A stretch of DNA of 8,522 nt from JBBRMW01 sp038239365 (GCA_038239365.1 JBBSEU010000261.1:1-8522), one strand, 5' to 3'; numbered from the stretch's first letter, positions 1-7,541 are shown. Numbers and translations are program-made. Notes: generated by a model not told the origin, from the sequence alone.

Positions 1-48
1 GACCTCAGTCTGTTTCGTATTGCCTGGGACTTCTTACAGCGAACTTTA

Positions 49-342
49 TTATTTGACCTGCCCTTTAACGTCTCGTTCTCGCCGTTCTTTGGCGCTCTGC
101 CTAACTTTCATCCCTGTGGTTGGTAACTGTCGGGTGACTAAAATTTGATTACCATTTTGGGTAGACCCCTCGGGAAATAGAATCCGGGAACGTTTATTGG
201 TACTCAGATCGAACTGCTGCCCGTCAGATGTTCGTATGCAGCCCGTGATGGCCGCCGCTGCCTGCGCCGTGCCGCTGATCACGAGAAGTAGCAAAAGAGT
301 GATCGATAACAGGCAAAGCTTTAACAACCGCTGAGTCGTCAT
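49..342 (-). CDS. Small exported protein of unknown function (97 aa)
   Basis: I do not recognise this family. Residues 1-5 carry a positive charge, residues 6-23 are strongly hydrophobic and Leu-rich, and an Ala-rich stretch (AQAAAA, residues 26-31) offers signal peptidase I sites after residue 28 or 31. The mature part would be only about 66-69 residues, with a single Cys (C35), an ITGCIRTSDG start and a very basic, Arg/Lys-rich C-terminus from about residue 79. A single Cys argues against an intramolecular disulfide. The ATG at 340-342 is supported by a Shine-Dalgarno AAAAGGA (minus strand, 351-357) with an 8-base spacer and by a promoter just upstream, so it is probably transcribed separately from the kinase gene. 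The protein is likely periplasmic or surface-located; function unknown. Confidence 0.7.
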   Translation of the reverse strand: MTTQRLLKLCLLSITLLLLLVISGTAQAAAAITGCIRTSDGQQFDLSTNKRSRILFPEGSTQNGNQILVTRQLPTTGMKVRQSAKERRERDVKGQVK

Positions 343-363
343 GGGTGTGTTCCTTTTGCTTAT

Positions 364-391
364 ATTATGGTGGCAAATTACGGTTTGTCAG
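364..391 (-). promoter_or_regulatory. Sigma70-like promoter for the 97-aa exported protein
   Basis: On the minus strand a -35 CTGACA (386-391, 5/6 to TTGACA) is separated by 16 bases from a -10 CATAAT (364-369, 5/6 to TATAAT). Transcription would start near 357, giving a leader of only about 15 bases that begins at the Shine-Dalgarno site. The position fits the start at 342 and makes the gene independent of the upstream kinase unit. Confidence 0.55.
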
Positions 392-420
392 GAAGGCGGC
401 GTGAAAGCGTGTCCCGATAA

Positions 421-618
421 TCAGGCTTCTCCCTGCTTTTTGGGCAGGGAGAGTTTCCGGTTATGCCAAAGGCGCTCATTGGCGAAGGTTGGATGCTTAA
501 TCGCATCCAGGAGTTCGGGGCGTAAGGCTGGTTTATCGGCAACCGTGACCTTGCCAATCTGCGCTTCGTCCAGGGCAATCACTGCTATCGGCAGGGGCAC
601 ATAGCAATCATTCATCAT
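421..618 (-). CDS. Small protein coupled to the kinase gene (65 aa), unknown function
   Basis: I do not recognise this protein. It starts with tandem ATG codons (613-618) three bases after the kinase stop codon (622-624), a spacing typical of translational coupling; no strong Shine-Dalgarno is visible. The sequence is soluble and mixed in charge, without signal peptide or membrane segment. It has a hydrophobic PLPIAVIAL stretch near residues 8-16, a likely helix around PALRPELLDAI, and a basic tail. Codon choice resembles the neighbouring real genes, which supports it over the overlapping shadow frames. It could be a partner or regulator of the kinase, inferred from position alone. The caution is its short length and the hairpin covering its final codons. 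Confidence 0.5.
   Translation of the reverse strand: MMNDCYVPLPIAVIALDEAQIGKVTVADKPALRPELLDAIKHPTFANERLWHNRKLSLPKKQGEA
428..452 (-). terminator. Hairpin at the 3' end of the kinase unit
   Basis: The arms TCTCCCTGC (428-436) and GCAGGGAGA (444-452) are perfectly complementary over 9 bp around a 7-base loop. On the minus strand this falls in the last ten codons of the 65-aa gene, just before its stop and upstream of the next promoter. No T-tract follows on either strand, so it is not a canonical intrinsic terminator. It could be an mRNA 3'-end stabiliser, part of a factor-dependent stop, or an incidental coding hairpin. Confidence 0.4.
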
Positions 619-621
619 TGC

Positions 622-3249
622 TCATTGTAAGTTCTCTAGCAATTTTGCCCCCACTTCCGAGAGTCTGGCTTCTTTGCCGCGTGCTTCGGCCTGCGCCATT
701 ACTTCCGGCGTCAGCCTCGTTCGGATCGTTTCCAGCAGGCGAGTCGCGCGGTCTGTAGTCGCTTGATCGACTGACAGATGGTTAAGTACCAGCGTTACCA
801 GTTCAACGGCTTGTTCACGTTCACCGCGTTCCGCCACTAAGCCCGCGATCCCTGTCACAGAGGCCAGCGCCACCGTCCAGGCACGAACACCCATCGACGT
901 TTTGAGCGCCTGCCGGAACTGTTCATTGGCCTGAGCGTAGTCGCGCTGCGTAAAAGCCAGATTACCCAGTTCGTTGAGCGCCGCCGCCACACCCCATTTG
1001 TAATTTGCCGCCTGATAAGCATCCAGACTTTCGCGGTACAGCCGTTCAGCAACCGGGTAATTGCCTAACCCAGCGTGTGCGTCAGCGGCCATGCGCTTGA
1101 GGTTCGCCCACTGTTTGAACGATTCGGGCGTTGGTGCCGAGGGCTGCAACGTCACCGCCCGATCCAGACTACTGACTGCTTTTTCGTATGCGCCGTTTTT
1201 GAGTGCCTGCGCGCCGAGTCGTTCCTGATAGAACGCTTCTTTAGCGGTGTTCCCGGCCATTGACCAGTGATAGGCCAGCAGCGATAAATCGTAGCCGGGG
1301 CCTTTTTCAATCGCTTCGGCAACCTGTTCATGCAACATCGGGCGTTTTTCGACGGGTAGATCGGCTAATACGCCGTCACGCAGCTTATCATGGGCGAACT
1401 GCCAAACCCCATCCTGAACGTCCAGCACGGCACTGTTCAAACAAGTGGTGAGCCAGCGTTCCAATTCCGCTGGCGACGCAACGAACCGCTCCAGCCAGGG
1501 TAAATTTAATTGGCGTCCGATGATCGCCGCTGTTTGCAGCAAGGAGCGGTTTTCGGGCGGCACGCGCTCCAACCGATGCCGGATGATCTGATTGATGCCG
1601 CGCGCCTGAACCTGTCCCGGCAAACTCATCTCCGCGATACGATCCAACTGTCCGGCCTGTTCTGCCAGTGCGCGCATCACCTCTACCAAAAAGAAGACAT
1701 TCCCTTCGGTTTCGTGCTGAAGCAGTTCCAAAAGCTGCGGCTGACGGCCTTCATCACCAAGCATGGCCGCGCTCAATTCAGCAATCTGATCTTTCGCCAA
1801 ACGCTGCAATTTGAGCGGTTTCGCTTGCGGGATCGCGTTCGCCAGATCAGGCCGTTCATCATCCCGGAAACTGCCCACGATCAACAAGGGGAGTGTCGCG
1901 GCCATATGCGTCATGCGCCTGAGCAGATCGAGGCTTTCGCGGCCTGCCCAGTGCAAATCTTCAAGGATCAATAACAGCGGTTGCTTTTGCTGAGCGAAAA
2001 TCGCTTCAATGGTTGCCTGCAAACGGGACTGTGCGAACAGTGGATTCACTTCGGGCGCATCCTCAATCGGGCGTTCAAGCAGATCGTCAATATCGGGCAC
2101 GAGCGTTTTCAGGACGCCCGCCTGTAAATTGGTCAGCGGCGCAAGCAGCACCAGCCAGCGCAAAATCACCCGCCACATCTGGTACAGCCCCGCGCCTTCG
2201 GCCACGTTCTGGCCGCGCAGCACCGTGACCCCCTGCACCAACGCCTGAGTCCGCAGTTCATCGAGCAGGCGCGTCTTGCCGGAGCCGCTCTCACCGCTGA
2301 TTAGCCATGTGCTGCCTTTGCTCATCAGTGCATCTTCCAACGCACTAATCAGTAATTTGAGTTCGTTATCGCGCCCGACGAAGCGCGCTGTTTGCAAAAA
2401 ACTCTCCCGAATGGCGGAGCTTTCACCGGGCACAGGTTGATCAATCGCTTCACACAAGGCCGCGATCACCTGAGTCGGATCGTCGTAACGATCTATCGGC
2501 GCTTTGCTCAACAGGCGTGCCAGTACCGCCCCGATTTTCTGATTTTTTATGCCATCCATTTTCGGGATCGTTTTGAGTGTCGCCTGAATGATCGACGAAG
2601 TAGTATCGGCATCGAACAACGAAGTGCCCGTGAACATCTCATAACCGATCACGCCCATCGCGTACAAATCGGACGCTTCGCTAGGCGGATCGCCGAGCAG
2701 CAATTCGGGCGCGATATAACCTAGCGTGCCAGCTAACTCATAGTGATCGGCCTGTTCGCGCGTGACCGACAGGCCAAAATCCAGCACCTTGACCTGATCA
2801 TGCACCACTAAAATATTGGCGGGTTTCAGGTCACGATGAATGATCCCGCGTCGGTGCAGATAGGCCAGGGCTTGTAACACCTGTATGAGCAGGGCTACCT
2901 TATCCTCATCCGATTTCCAGGCCGCCCGAAATACCGACTGCGGATCTTGCAGCAAATCCATTGTGAAATAAGGCTGGCGCTCCACATCGAATCCATAATC
3001 CAGCACACTGTTGATGTTCGGGTGGCGCAGCGAGGCCATTGTGCGAAACTCCTGCGTCAGCGACAGATACAAATTATCACTCCCGCGCGAATTGAAGGCG
3101 AGGCTTTCCGGGGAGATCAACACCCGTTTGAGCGCCACTTTTTGCCCGCTCAGACGATCCAGCGCGGTATGCACCGCCCCCATACCGCCTTTGCCGATCA
3201 GATCGATTAAGCGATAGCGCCCGCCGATGACATCAATTTCGGTCTGCAT
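622..3249 (-). CDS. Ser/Thr protein kinase fused to AAA ATPase and TPR-like repeats
   Basis: A cytosolic signalling protein of 875 aa. The N-terminal Hanks-type kinase (about 11-270) has all core motifs: glycine loop GKGGMG (19-24), VALK lysine K41, catalytic HRDLKPAN (138-145, D140), DFG (157-159) and APE (180-182), so it should be active. An AAA/STAND-like ATPase follows with Walker A GESGSGKT (319-326) and a Walker B ending LEDLHW (429-434). The C-terminal part (about 660-840) is helical and TPR-like, for example LNELGNLAFTQRDYAQA. There is no membrane segment or DNA-binding domain. The order kinase-ATPase-TPR recalls PknK-type and multidomain STAND regulators. I chose ATG 3247-3249 because AGGA lies 8 bases upstream (3258-3261). 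The longer frame's GTG (3283-3285) falls between the -10 box and the expected transcription start. The target is unknown; the glycosidase genes are transcribed divergently. Confidence 0.93.
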   Translation of the reverse strand: MQTEIDVIGGRYRLIDLIGKGGMGAVHTALDRLSGQKVALKRVLISPESLAFNSRGSDNLYLSLTQEFRTMASLRHPNINSVLDYGFDVERQPYFTMDLLQDPQSVFRAAWKSDEDKVALLIQVLQALAYLHRRGIIHRDLKPANILVVHDQVKVLDFGLSVTREQADHYELAGTLGYIAPELLLGDPPSEASDLYAMGVIGYEMFTGTSLFDADTTSSIIQATLKTIPKMDGIKNQKIGAVLARLLSKAPIDRYDDPTQVIAALCEAIDQPVPGESSAIRESFLQTARFVGRDNELKLLISALEDALMSKGSTWLISGESGSGKTRLLDELRTQALVQGVTVLRGQNVAEGAGLYQMWRVILRWLVLLAPLTNLQAGVLKTLVPDIDDLLERPIEDAPEVNPLFAQSRLQATIEAIFAQQKQPLLLILEDLHWAGRESLDLLRRMTHMAATLPLLIVGSFRDDERPDLANAIPQAKPLKLQRLAKDQIAELSAAMLGDEGRQPQLLELLQHETEGNVFFLVEVMRALAEQAGQLDRIAEMSLPGQVQARGINQIIRHRLERVPPENRSLLQTAAIIGRQLNLPWLERFVASPAELERWLTTCLNSAVLDVQDGVWQFAHDKLRDGVLADLPVEKRPMLHEQVAEAIEKGPGYDLSLLAYHWSMAGNTAKEAFYQERLGAQALKNGAYEKAVSSLDRAVTLQPSAPTPESFKQWANLKRMAADAHAGLGNYPVAERLYRESLDAYQAANYKWGVAAALNELGNLAFTQRDYAQANEQFRQALKTSMGVRAWTVALASVTGIAGLVAERGEREQAVELVTLVLNHLSVDQATTDRATRLLETIRTRLTPEVMAQAEARGKEARLSEVGAKLLENLQ

Positions 3250-3285
3250 TGTCGGAGTCCTGGAACAAGATGAGAGTGTTCCCAC

Positions 3286-3315
3286 ATTATAGACCGCCGC
3301 CGCCGCAGGTGTAAA
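3286..3315 (-). promoter_or_regulatory. Sigma70-like promoter of the kinase gene
   Basis: On the minus strand a perfect -10 TATAAT (3286-3291) lies 18 bases from a -35 TTTACA (3310-3315, 5/6 to TTGACA). The spacer is very GC-rich, with a run of four CCG/CGG triplets. Transcription would start near 3279, leaving a leader of about 30 bases that contains the AGGA site used by the ATG at 3249. Confidence 0.65.
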
Positions 3316-3325
3316 TCAACGCCTA

Positions 3326-3352
3326 TCTGACGCCCCGTCGAATCACGTCAGA
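3326..3352. promoter_or_regulatory. Inverted repeat, candidate operator in the divergent promoter region
   Basis: The half-sites TCTGACG (3326-3332) and CGTCAGA (3346-3352) are perfect inverted copies with a 13-base gap, so their centres are 20 bp apart, about two helical turns. That geometry suits a dimeric helix-turn-helix regulator. The right arm lies between the -35 and -10 boxes of the rightward promoter, and the left arm is 10 bp upstream of the kinase -35 box. One protein bound here could repress the glycosidase genes and touch both promoters. No regulator gene is visible in the window. Confidence 0.45.
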
Positions 3353-3366
3353 CAACGCGCTACAAT
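3338..3366 (+). promoter_or_regulatory. Probable promoter of the glycosidase genes
   Basis: A good -10 TACAAT (3361-3366, 5/6 to consensus) sits 17 bases after a poor -35 TCGAAT (3338-3343, 3/6). Transcription would begin near 3373, giving a leader of about 23 bases with AGGA (3384-3387) 8 bases before the ATG at 3396. The weak -35 and overlap with the inverted repeat suggest a regulated promoter. Confidence 0.45.
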
Positions 3367-3395
3367 GAATCGCTATCTTGGATAGGAATTATTCG

Positions 3396-4754
3396 ATGAT
3401 CCGGCGCATTCTGACTTTTCTACTTATCTCGCTTGTGCTACTGAGTGCCGTCAGTCTATTGGCGCAGGCACAGGGCACCAATGGCGCGGATGCCGTTGTG
3501 AACTCACCCATCTTGACGCTTCACACGACGCCTAATCAGTATTCACCCGGTGTCGCCACACTCCAGAACGGAGATCGGCTCAAAGTCGATGGCCGCGATT
3601 CAACGTCACGCTGGCTGCATGTGATCACTGAGAAGGACAATCTATCAGGCTGGGTATCACGCGGCTATCTGATTATCAGTGTGAATCTAATCATCTCGAA
3701 TTTGCCGATCATCGACGCCCCAACCACTGATGGTGTCACCAGTCCGGGCGGCTCGACAAACCCCGCCGTCCCAACGCCTACATCCGTACCCGGCGCAACG
3801 GTCAGCCCGAAAAGCACCAACCCGCCGCCAGCCGTGCGCGGACGTGTGGCGGGCGGTTTCGGGTTGGGTGGTCAGGTGCAAGACCTGAACGGCGGCACAG
3901 TGGATGCCATGCGCCGCGCCGGGATGACCTGGGTCAAGCGTCAGGTGTTTTCTGGCGATGGTGGCGCAAGTGGCCTGATCGGTCAGGCACACGGCGTTGG
4001 TTTCAAGATTTTGTTGTCCGTCATCGGCAGTCGTGACGCCGTGACGAGTGACGGTTATCAGAACGACTACGCCAATTATGTCGGCGGGTTGGCGGCGTCG
4101 GGCGCAGATGCGATTGAAGTCTGGAACGAGATGAACCTTGACCGCGAATGGCCGACAGGTCAGATCAACCCGGCTTCTTATGTGCGCTTGCTCTCTAAAG
4201 CCTACAATGCGATCAAGCGATCTAACCCCGGCACGATGGTCATCACCGGCGCGCTTGCCCCAACGGGTGCGGAAGGCGCTTTCGGTCTGGATCGCGTCTG
4301 GAACGATGATCACTATTACGCAGGCATGGCGGGAGCAGGCGCGGGCGGCTATGCGGACTGCATCGGCGCGCACTACAACGAAGGCATCGTCAGTCCCAAC
4401 CAAACCAGCGGCGATCCGCGTGGCAATTACCCAACGCGCTACTTTTCAACGATGCTGGCACGGGCGCGCGGATTTGGTTTGCCTGTGTGCTTCACCGAAC
4501 TGGGCTTCCTGACTCCCGAAGGCTACGGCCCACTGCCGGGTAGTTTCGCCTGGGCACAAAACACCACCGTCGCGCAGCAAGCCGCATGGTTGGCACAGGC
4601 CGCCGTGCGCGCCTCAGGTAGCGGCGTGCGCCTGATGATCGTCTTCAATGTCGATTTCACGGGCTATGGTGCCGATCCCCAGGGCGGCTATGCGATGATC
4701 CGTCCCGGCGGCTCGTGTCCGGCCTGCGATGCGCTTGGCCGAGTCGCGCGCTAA
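3396..4754 (+). CDS. Secreted SH3-domain glycoside hydrolase, clan GH-A-like (452 aa)
   Basis: A predicted secreted glycosidase. Residues 1-26 form a signal peptide ending in LLAQAQ. Residues 38-97 resemble a bacterial SH3 module (ILTLHTTPN, then WLHV and GWVSRGYL), probably for cell-wall or glycan binding. A Pro/Thr/Ser linker (107-147) leads to a TIM-barrel-like catalytic domain (about 150-452) resembling clan GH-A, nearest in feel to GH39/GH5. E245 in EVWNEMN fits the acid/base on strand 4, HYNEG (326-330) fits strand 6, and E368 in CFTELGF fits the nucleophile on strand 7. The substrate cannot be read from sequence. The domain ends in a conserved CPAC tail also present in the next protein. 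I prefer ATG 3396 over the upstream in-frame TTG at 3378 because AGGA lies 8 bases before it and the signal peptide then begins directly with MIRR. Confidence 0.85.
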   Translation: MIRRILTFLLISLVLLSAVSLLAQAQGTNGADAVVNSPILTLHTTPNQYSPGVATLQNGDRLKVDGRDSTSRWLHVITEKDNLSGWVSRGYLIISVNLIISNLPIIDAPTTDGVTSPGGSTNPAVPTPTSVPGATVSPKSTNPPPAVRGRVAGGFGLGGQVQDLNGGTVDAMRRAGMTWVKRQVFSGDGGASGLIGQAHGVGFKILLSVIGSRDAVTSDGYQNDYANYVGGLAASGADAIEVWNEMNLDREWPTGQINPASYVRLLSKAYNAIKRSNPGTMVITGALAPTGAEGAFGLDRVWNDDHYYAGMAGAGAGGYADCIGAHYNEGIVSPNQTSGDPRGNYPTRYFSTMLARARGFGLPVCFTELGFLTPEGYGPLPGSFAWAQNTTVAQQAAWLAQAAVRASGSGVRLMIVFNVDFTGYGADPQGGYAMIRPGGSCPACDALGRVAR

Positions 4755-4757
4755 CGG

Positions 4758-7541
4758 ATGACCGACTCCGAACGCCGCTCCAAAAAACAATCACGCGGCG
4801 GGGCAGGCTGCCTCGTCGCGTTGGGCGTTGGCGCAATCTTGATCGTGCTAGCAGGTGTGGCGTTGTTCGTGACGCCTTTCTCACTACTCGAAAAATTGAC
4901 TGCAACCGATTTCTTAGTTTTAGACACGAATACACCGTCCCGAAAAATCGAAAGTCTATTTATCGGCATCGATCCGTTCAAAAAGGTTGAATATTTCGCC
5001 GTGCGGGTGCATCCACTGACAGCCACCGCGTTTTCATCGAACACTCCTGTTGACGGTATTGACAGCACACTCATTCAACAAGCCAAAGCGGCGCTTCCGC
5101 TATCACTAGCGCCAGCCAGTTCGCTTTACCAGATCGAAACGCTTGGAAGTGCCGCCCAACTGACGCTTTCCCTGAACATTCCTGACACCGCCCAACTCGA
5201 TTTATATGGCTATAATGCCAGGCTGCACCGCTGGCTATTCATACCGGGCATTGTAAACACCGGGCAAACAAATCCCAATTGGGGGTTGAGCGTTGTTAGT
5301 TTCTCAGATCGGGAAACTTTGCCAGGTTTAATCGGTTATTTTCGCCTATCCAAAGTGATTCCGCTCATCAGCATTACCATTGAGATCGGTCAAACGCTTG
5401 CGCCTAAAACAGGCGAACTGGTAAATATCGTTCATCCCGCCGGATTGCAACCCAATGCTCAGGGCGCGTTGCAGGGTGTCTTGCCCGCCGGGATCGACTT
5501 CGGTAAAAGCTACGCAGTGGTTCCGGTGATCCGCAATTTCGGCAATCCACTTACGCCGGATGTGGCAACGCTGAGCACGCTTTTGCGAAGTGACAGCCTG
5601 ACCGAAGCGCACATTACACGCCTTGTCGAGTTTGCCACCACCAAGCCCTACAAAGGTCTGGCGATTGATTATCGCGGTTTGCCACACGACATGCAGCCCG
5701 TGTTTGGCACTTTCATAAGCCATTTAGCTGAACGCTTGCACAACGCGAACCTGACCTTGACGCTGGTTGCTCCGATAGGTGTGGTAGGCTTTTTCAGCGG
5801 GACGGCAGCCAGTGCTGCGGATGTGATTGAAGTTCCGGATATTGCGATTCAAGATCAAAAAGATGCGCTTGAGATGCTGCCAGTGTTATTCAACCGCGCC
5901 AAACTGCAAATCGGCCTTTCAACGCAATCCATCCAGCAAATGGGCGACACTTTCAAACCGATCAGCTACGCCGAAGCAGTTGCCCCGCTTGGCTCGTTGA
6001 CCGTTCAGCAAGTCGGCGCGGTCTTGCCCGGCCAACCCATCGAAGTCCACCTGAACGGCACAAACGCCCGCTTCAACCCCGGCGACATGCCTTCGATCAC
6101 TTATCTCGACGCGAACGGCGCGGTCAGCAGCACGGTCTGGTTAACTACCGAAAGCACCATTCGCGCCCGACTCAAACAAATCAGTGATGCGAACATGGGC
6201 GGCGTACTGCTCACCGATCTGGCCGCGCCGGGTGCTGCTGCTGATATGCTAAGCCTTGTGAATACCTACAAAACCGGGTCGATTACCCCTGAGTCGCCGT
6301 CTGAATCGTTAGCCATCCGCTGGATCGCGCAGCAGGGCGGTAAGGTGGCCGTCACTGCAATCAGCGCATTGGGCACGCCGTTCGTTTTCAGGCCGGACGA
6401 CAGTGCAAACAGCGCACAAATCAGCGCCGATCTGTTCAGCGCCGATGGCCTTCACCCAACGCTTGGATCGGTGTCAGTGGCCGTCGCTTCTGCAACGCTG
6501 ACGCCGAGCACCACGCCTATCCCGTCGATCACGCCAATCCCAACCAGCACACCCACGCCCGTCCCAACGAAAGTGCCGCCCACCGCCAAAGGTGCGCTGC
6601 CGCCGCCAGTCAGTGGCCGCGTGACGCCCGGTAGTTTCGAGTTGGGCGGGCAGGTGCAAGACCTGAACGGCGGCACACAAGCCGCCATGCGCCGCGCCGG
6701 AATGAAATGGGTCAAGCGGCAGGTGCAGGTTAACGATGGCAATGGCGCGGGGCTGATCACGCAGGCGCACGGCGCGGGCTTCAAAATTCTGCTGTCGGTG
6801 GTCGGCAATCGGGATTCAATCGTTCAGGGCGGCTTTTTCGATCAATATGCGGGCTACGTCGGGTCGTTAGCCGGAGCGGGCGCGGACGCGATTGAAGTCT
6901 GGAACGAGATGAACATTGACCGCGAATGGCCGACAGGTAAAATCGACCCGGCGCTGTATACCCAACTGTTGGCGAAGGCTTTCAACGCGATCAAAGCCGC
7001 GCATGGCAGCACGATTGTTGTCAGCGGTGCGCTTGCTCCGACGGGCGCGGAAGGCGCGTTTGGATTGAGCCGTGTGTGGAACGATGATCACTACTATGCG
7101 GGCATGGCGGCAGCGGGCGCGGGCAATTATGCGGACTGCATCGGCGTGCATTACAACGAAGGCGTGGTCAGCCCCAACCAGACCAGCGGCGATCCGCGTG
7201 ATAGCTATCCGACGCGCTACTTCGCCACAATGCTCAATCGCGCCGCCTCATCCTTCGGCGGGAAACAGGTTTGCTTCACAGAATTGGGCTATTTGTCGCC
7301 AGAGGGGTATAGTAGCGCGCCGTCCGGCTTTGAGTGGGGACAAAACACGAGCATTGCCCAGCAAGCCGCATGGCTGGCACAGGCAGCCGTCAAAGCGTCC
7401 GGTTCTGGCCGCGTGCGTTTGATGATCGTGTTCAATGTCGATTTCACGTTTTATGGTGCAGACCCGCAGGCTGGTTATGCCATGATCCGTCAGGGTGGCG
7501 GCTGCCCGGCCTGTGATGCACTTGGTCAGGTAGCACGATGA
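4758..7541 (+). CDS. Membrane-anchored protein with degenerate GH18-like and GH-A-like domains (927 aa)
   Basis: The ATG lies three bases after the preceding stop, so the two genes are probably co-transcribed and translationally coupled. A basic N-terminus (1-17) and one hydrophobic segment (about 18-40) predict a type II anchor with the rest outside. Residues 60-230 are an unrecognised beta-rich region. Residues about 235-505 resemble a GH18/YaaH-type barrel: KGLAIDYRGL (299-308) occupies the place of the GH18 DGxDxDxE strand, but the catalytic Glu position is R306 and two of the Asp positions are K299 and A302, so it is probably a non-catalytic binding barrel. A Thr-Pro linker (about 579-610) leads to a GH-A-like domain (620-927) nearly copying that of the previous gene, with acid/base E717 (VWNEMN), nucleophile E842 (FTELGY) and the terminal CPAC motif. 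This domain should be active; substrate unknown. Confidence 0.85.
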   Translation: MTDSERRSKKQSRGGAGCLVALGVGAILIVLAGVALFVTPFSLLEKLTATDFLVLDTNTPSRKIESLFIGIDPFKKVEYFAVRVHPLTATAFSSNTPVDGIDSTLIQQAKAALPLSLAPASSLYQIETLGSAAQLTLSLNIPDTAQLDLYGYNARLHRWLFIPGIVNTGQTNPNWGLSVVSFSDRETLPGLIGYFRLSKVIPLISITIEIGQTLAPKTGELVNIVHPAGLQPNAQGALQGVLPAGIDFGKSYAVVPVIRNFGNPLTPDVATLSTLLRSDSLTEAHITRLVEFATTKPYKGLAIDYRGLPHDMQPVFGTFISHLAERLHNANLTLTLVAPIGVVGFFSGTAASAADVIEVPDIAIQDQKDALEMLPVLFNRAKLQIGLSTQSIQQMGDTFKPISYAEAVAPLGSLTVQQVGAVLPGQPIEVHLNGTNARFNPGDMPSITYLDANGAVSSTVWLTTESTIRARLKQISDANMGGVLLTDLAAPGAAADMLSLVNTYKTGSITPESPSESLAIRWIAQQGGKVAVTAISALGTPFVFRPDDSANSAQISADLFSADGLHPTLGSVSVAVASATLTPSTTPIPSITPIPTSTPTPVPTKVPPTAKGALPPPVSGRVTPGSFELGGQVQDLNGGTQAAMRRAGMKWVKRQVQVNDGNGAGLITQAHGAGFKILLSVVGNRDSIVQGGFFDQYAGYVGSLAGAGADAIEVWNEMNIDREWPTGKIDPALYTQLLAKAFNAIKAAHGSTIVVSGALAPTGAEGAFGLSRVWNDDHYYAGMAAAGAGNYADCIGVHYNEGVVSPNQTSGDPRDSYPTRYFATMLNRAASSFGGKQVCFTELGYLSPEGYSSAPSGFEWGQNTSIAQQAAWLAQAAVKASGSGRVRLMIVFNVDFTFYGADPQAGYAMIRQGGGCPACDALGQVAR

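Noticed and set aside
1..126. Plus-strand frame open from the window edge to a TAA at 124-126, a possible gene end
   Set aside because: Only 41 codons are visible, with no recognisable motif, and it would overlap the 97-aa gene by 78 bases. Random openness is a sufficient explanation.
341..604. 87-aa plus-strand frame
   Set aside because: It overlaps the start of the 97-aa gene, the minus-strand promoter and the 65-aa gene, has no ribosome binding site, and reads as Ser/Arg-rich shadow sequence.
3292..3308. CCG triplet run as a microsatellite or phase-variation tract
   Set aside because: Only four perfect units, which is common in GC-rich DNA; it is better seen simply as the GC-rich spacer of the kinase promoter.
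3687..4403. 238-aa open frame on the minus strand opposite the first glycosidase
   Set aside because: It has no ribosome binding site or promoter, its composition is Arg/His/Ala-rich as expected for an antisense shadow, and the plus-strand gene has clear catalytic motifs. A shorter antisense frame (6867-7151) occurs at the matching place in the duplicated domain, as expected from shared DNA.
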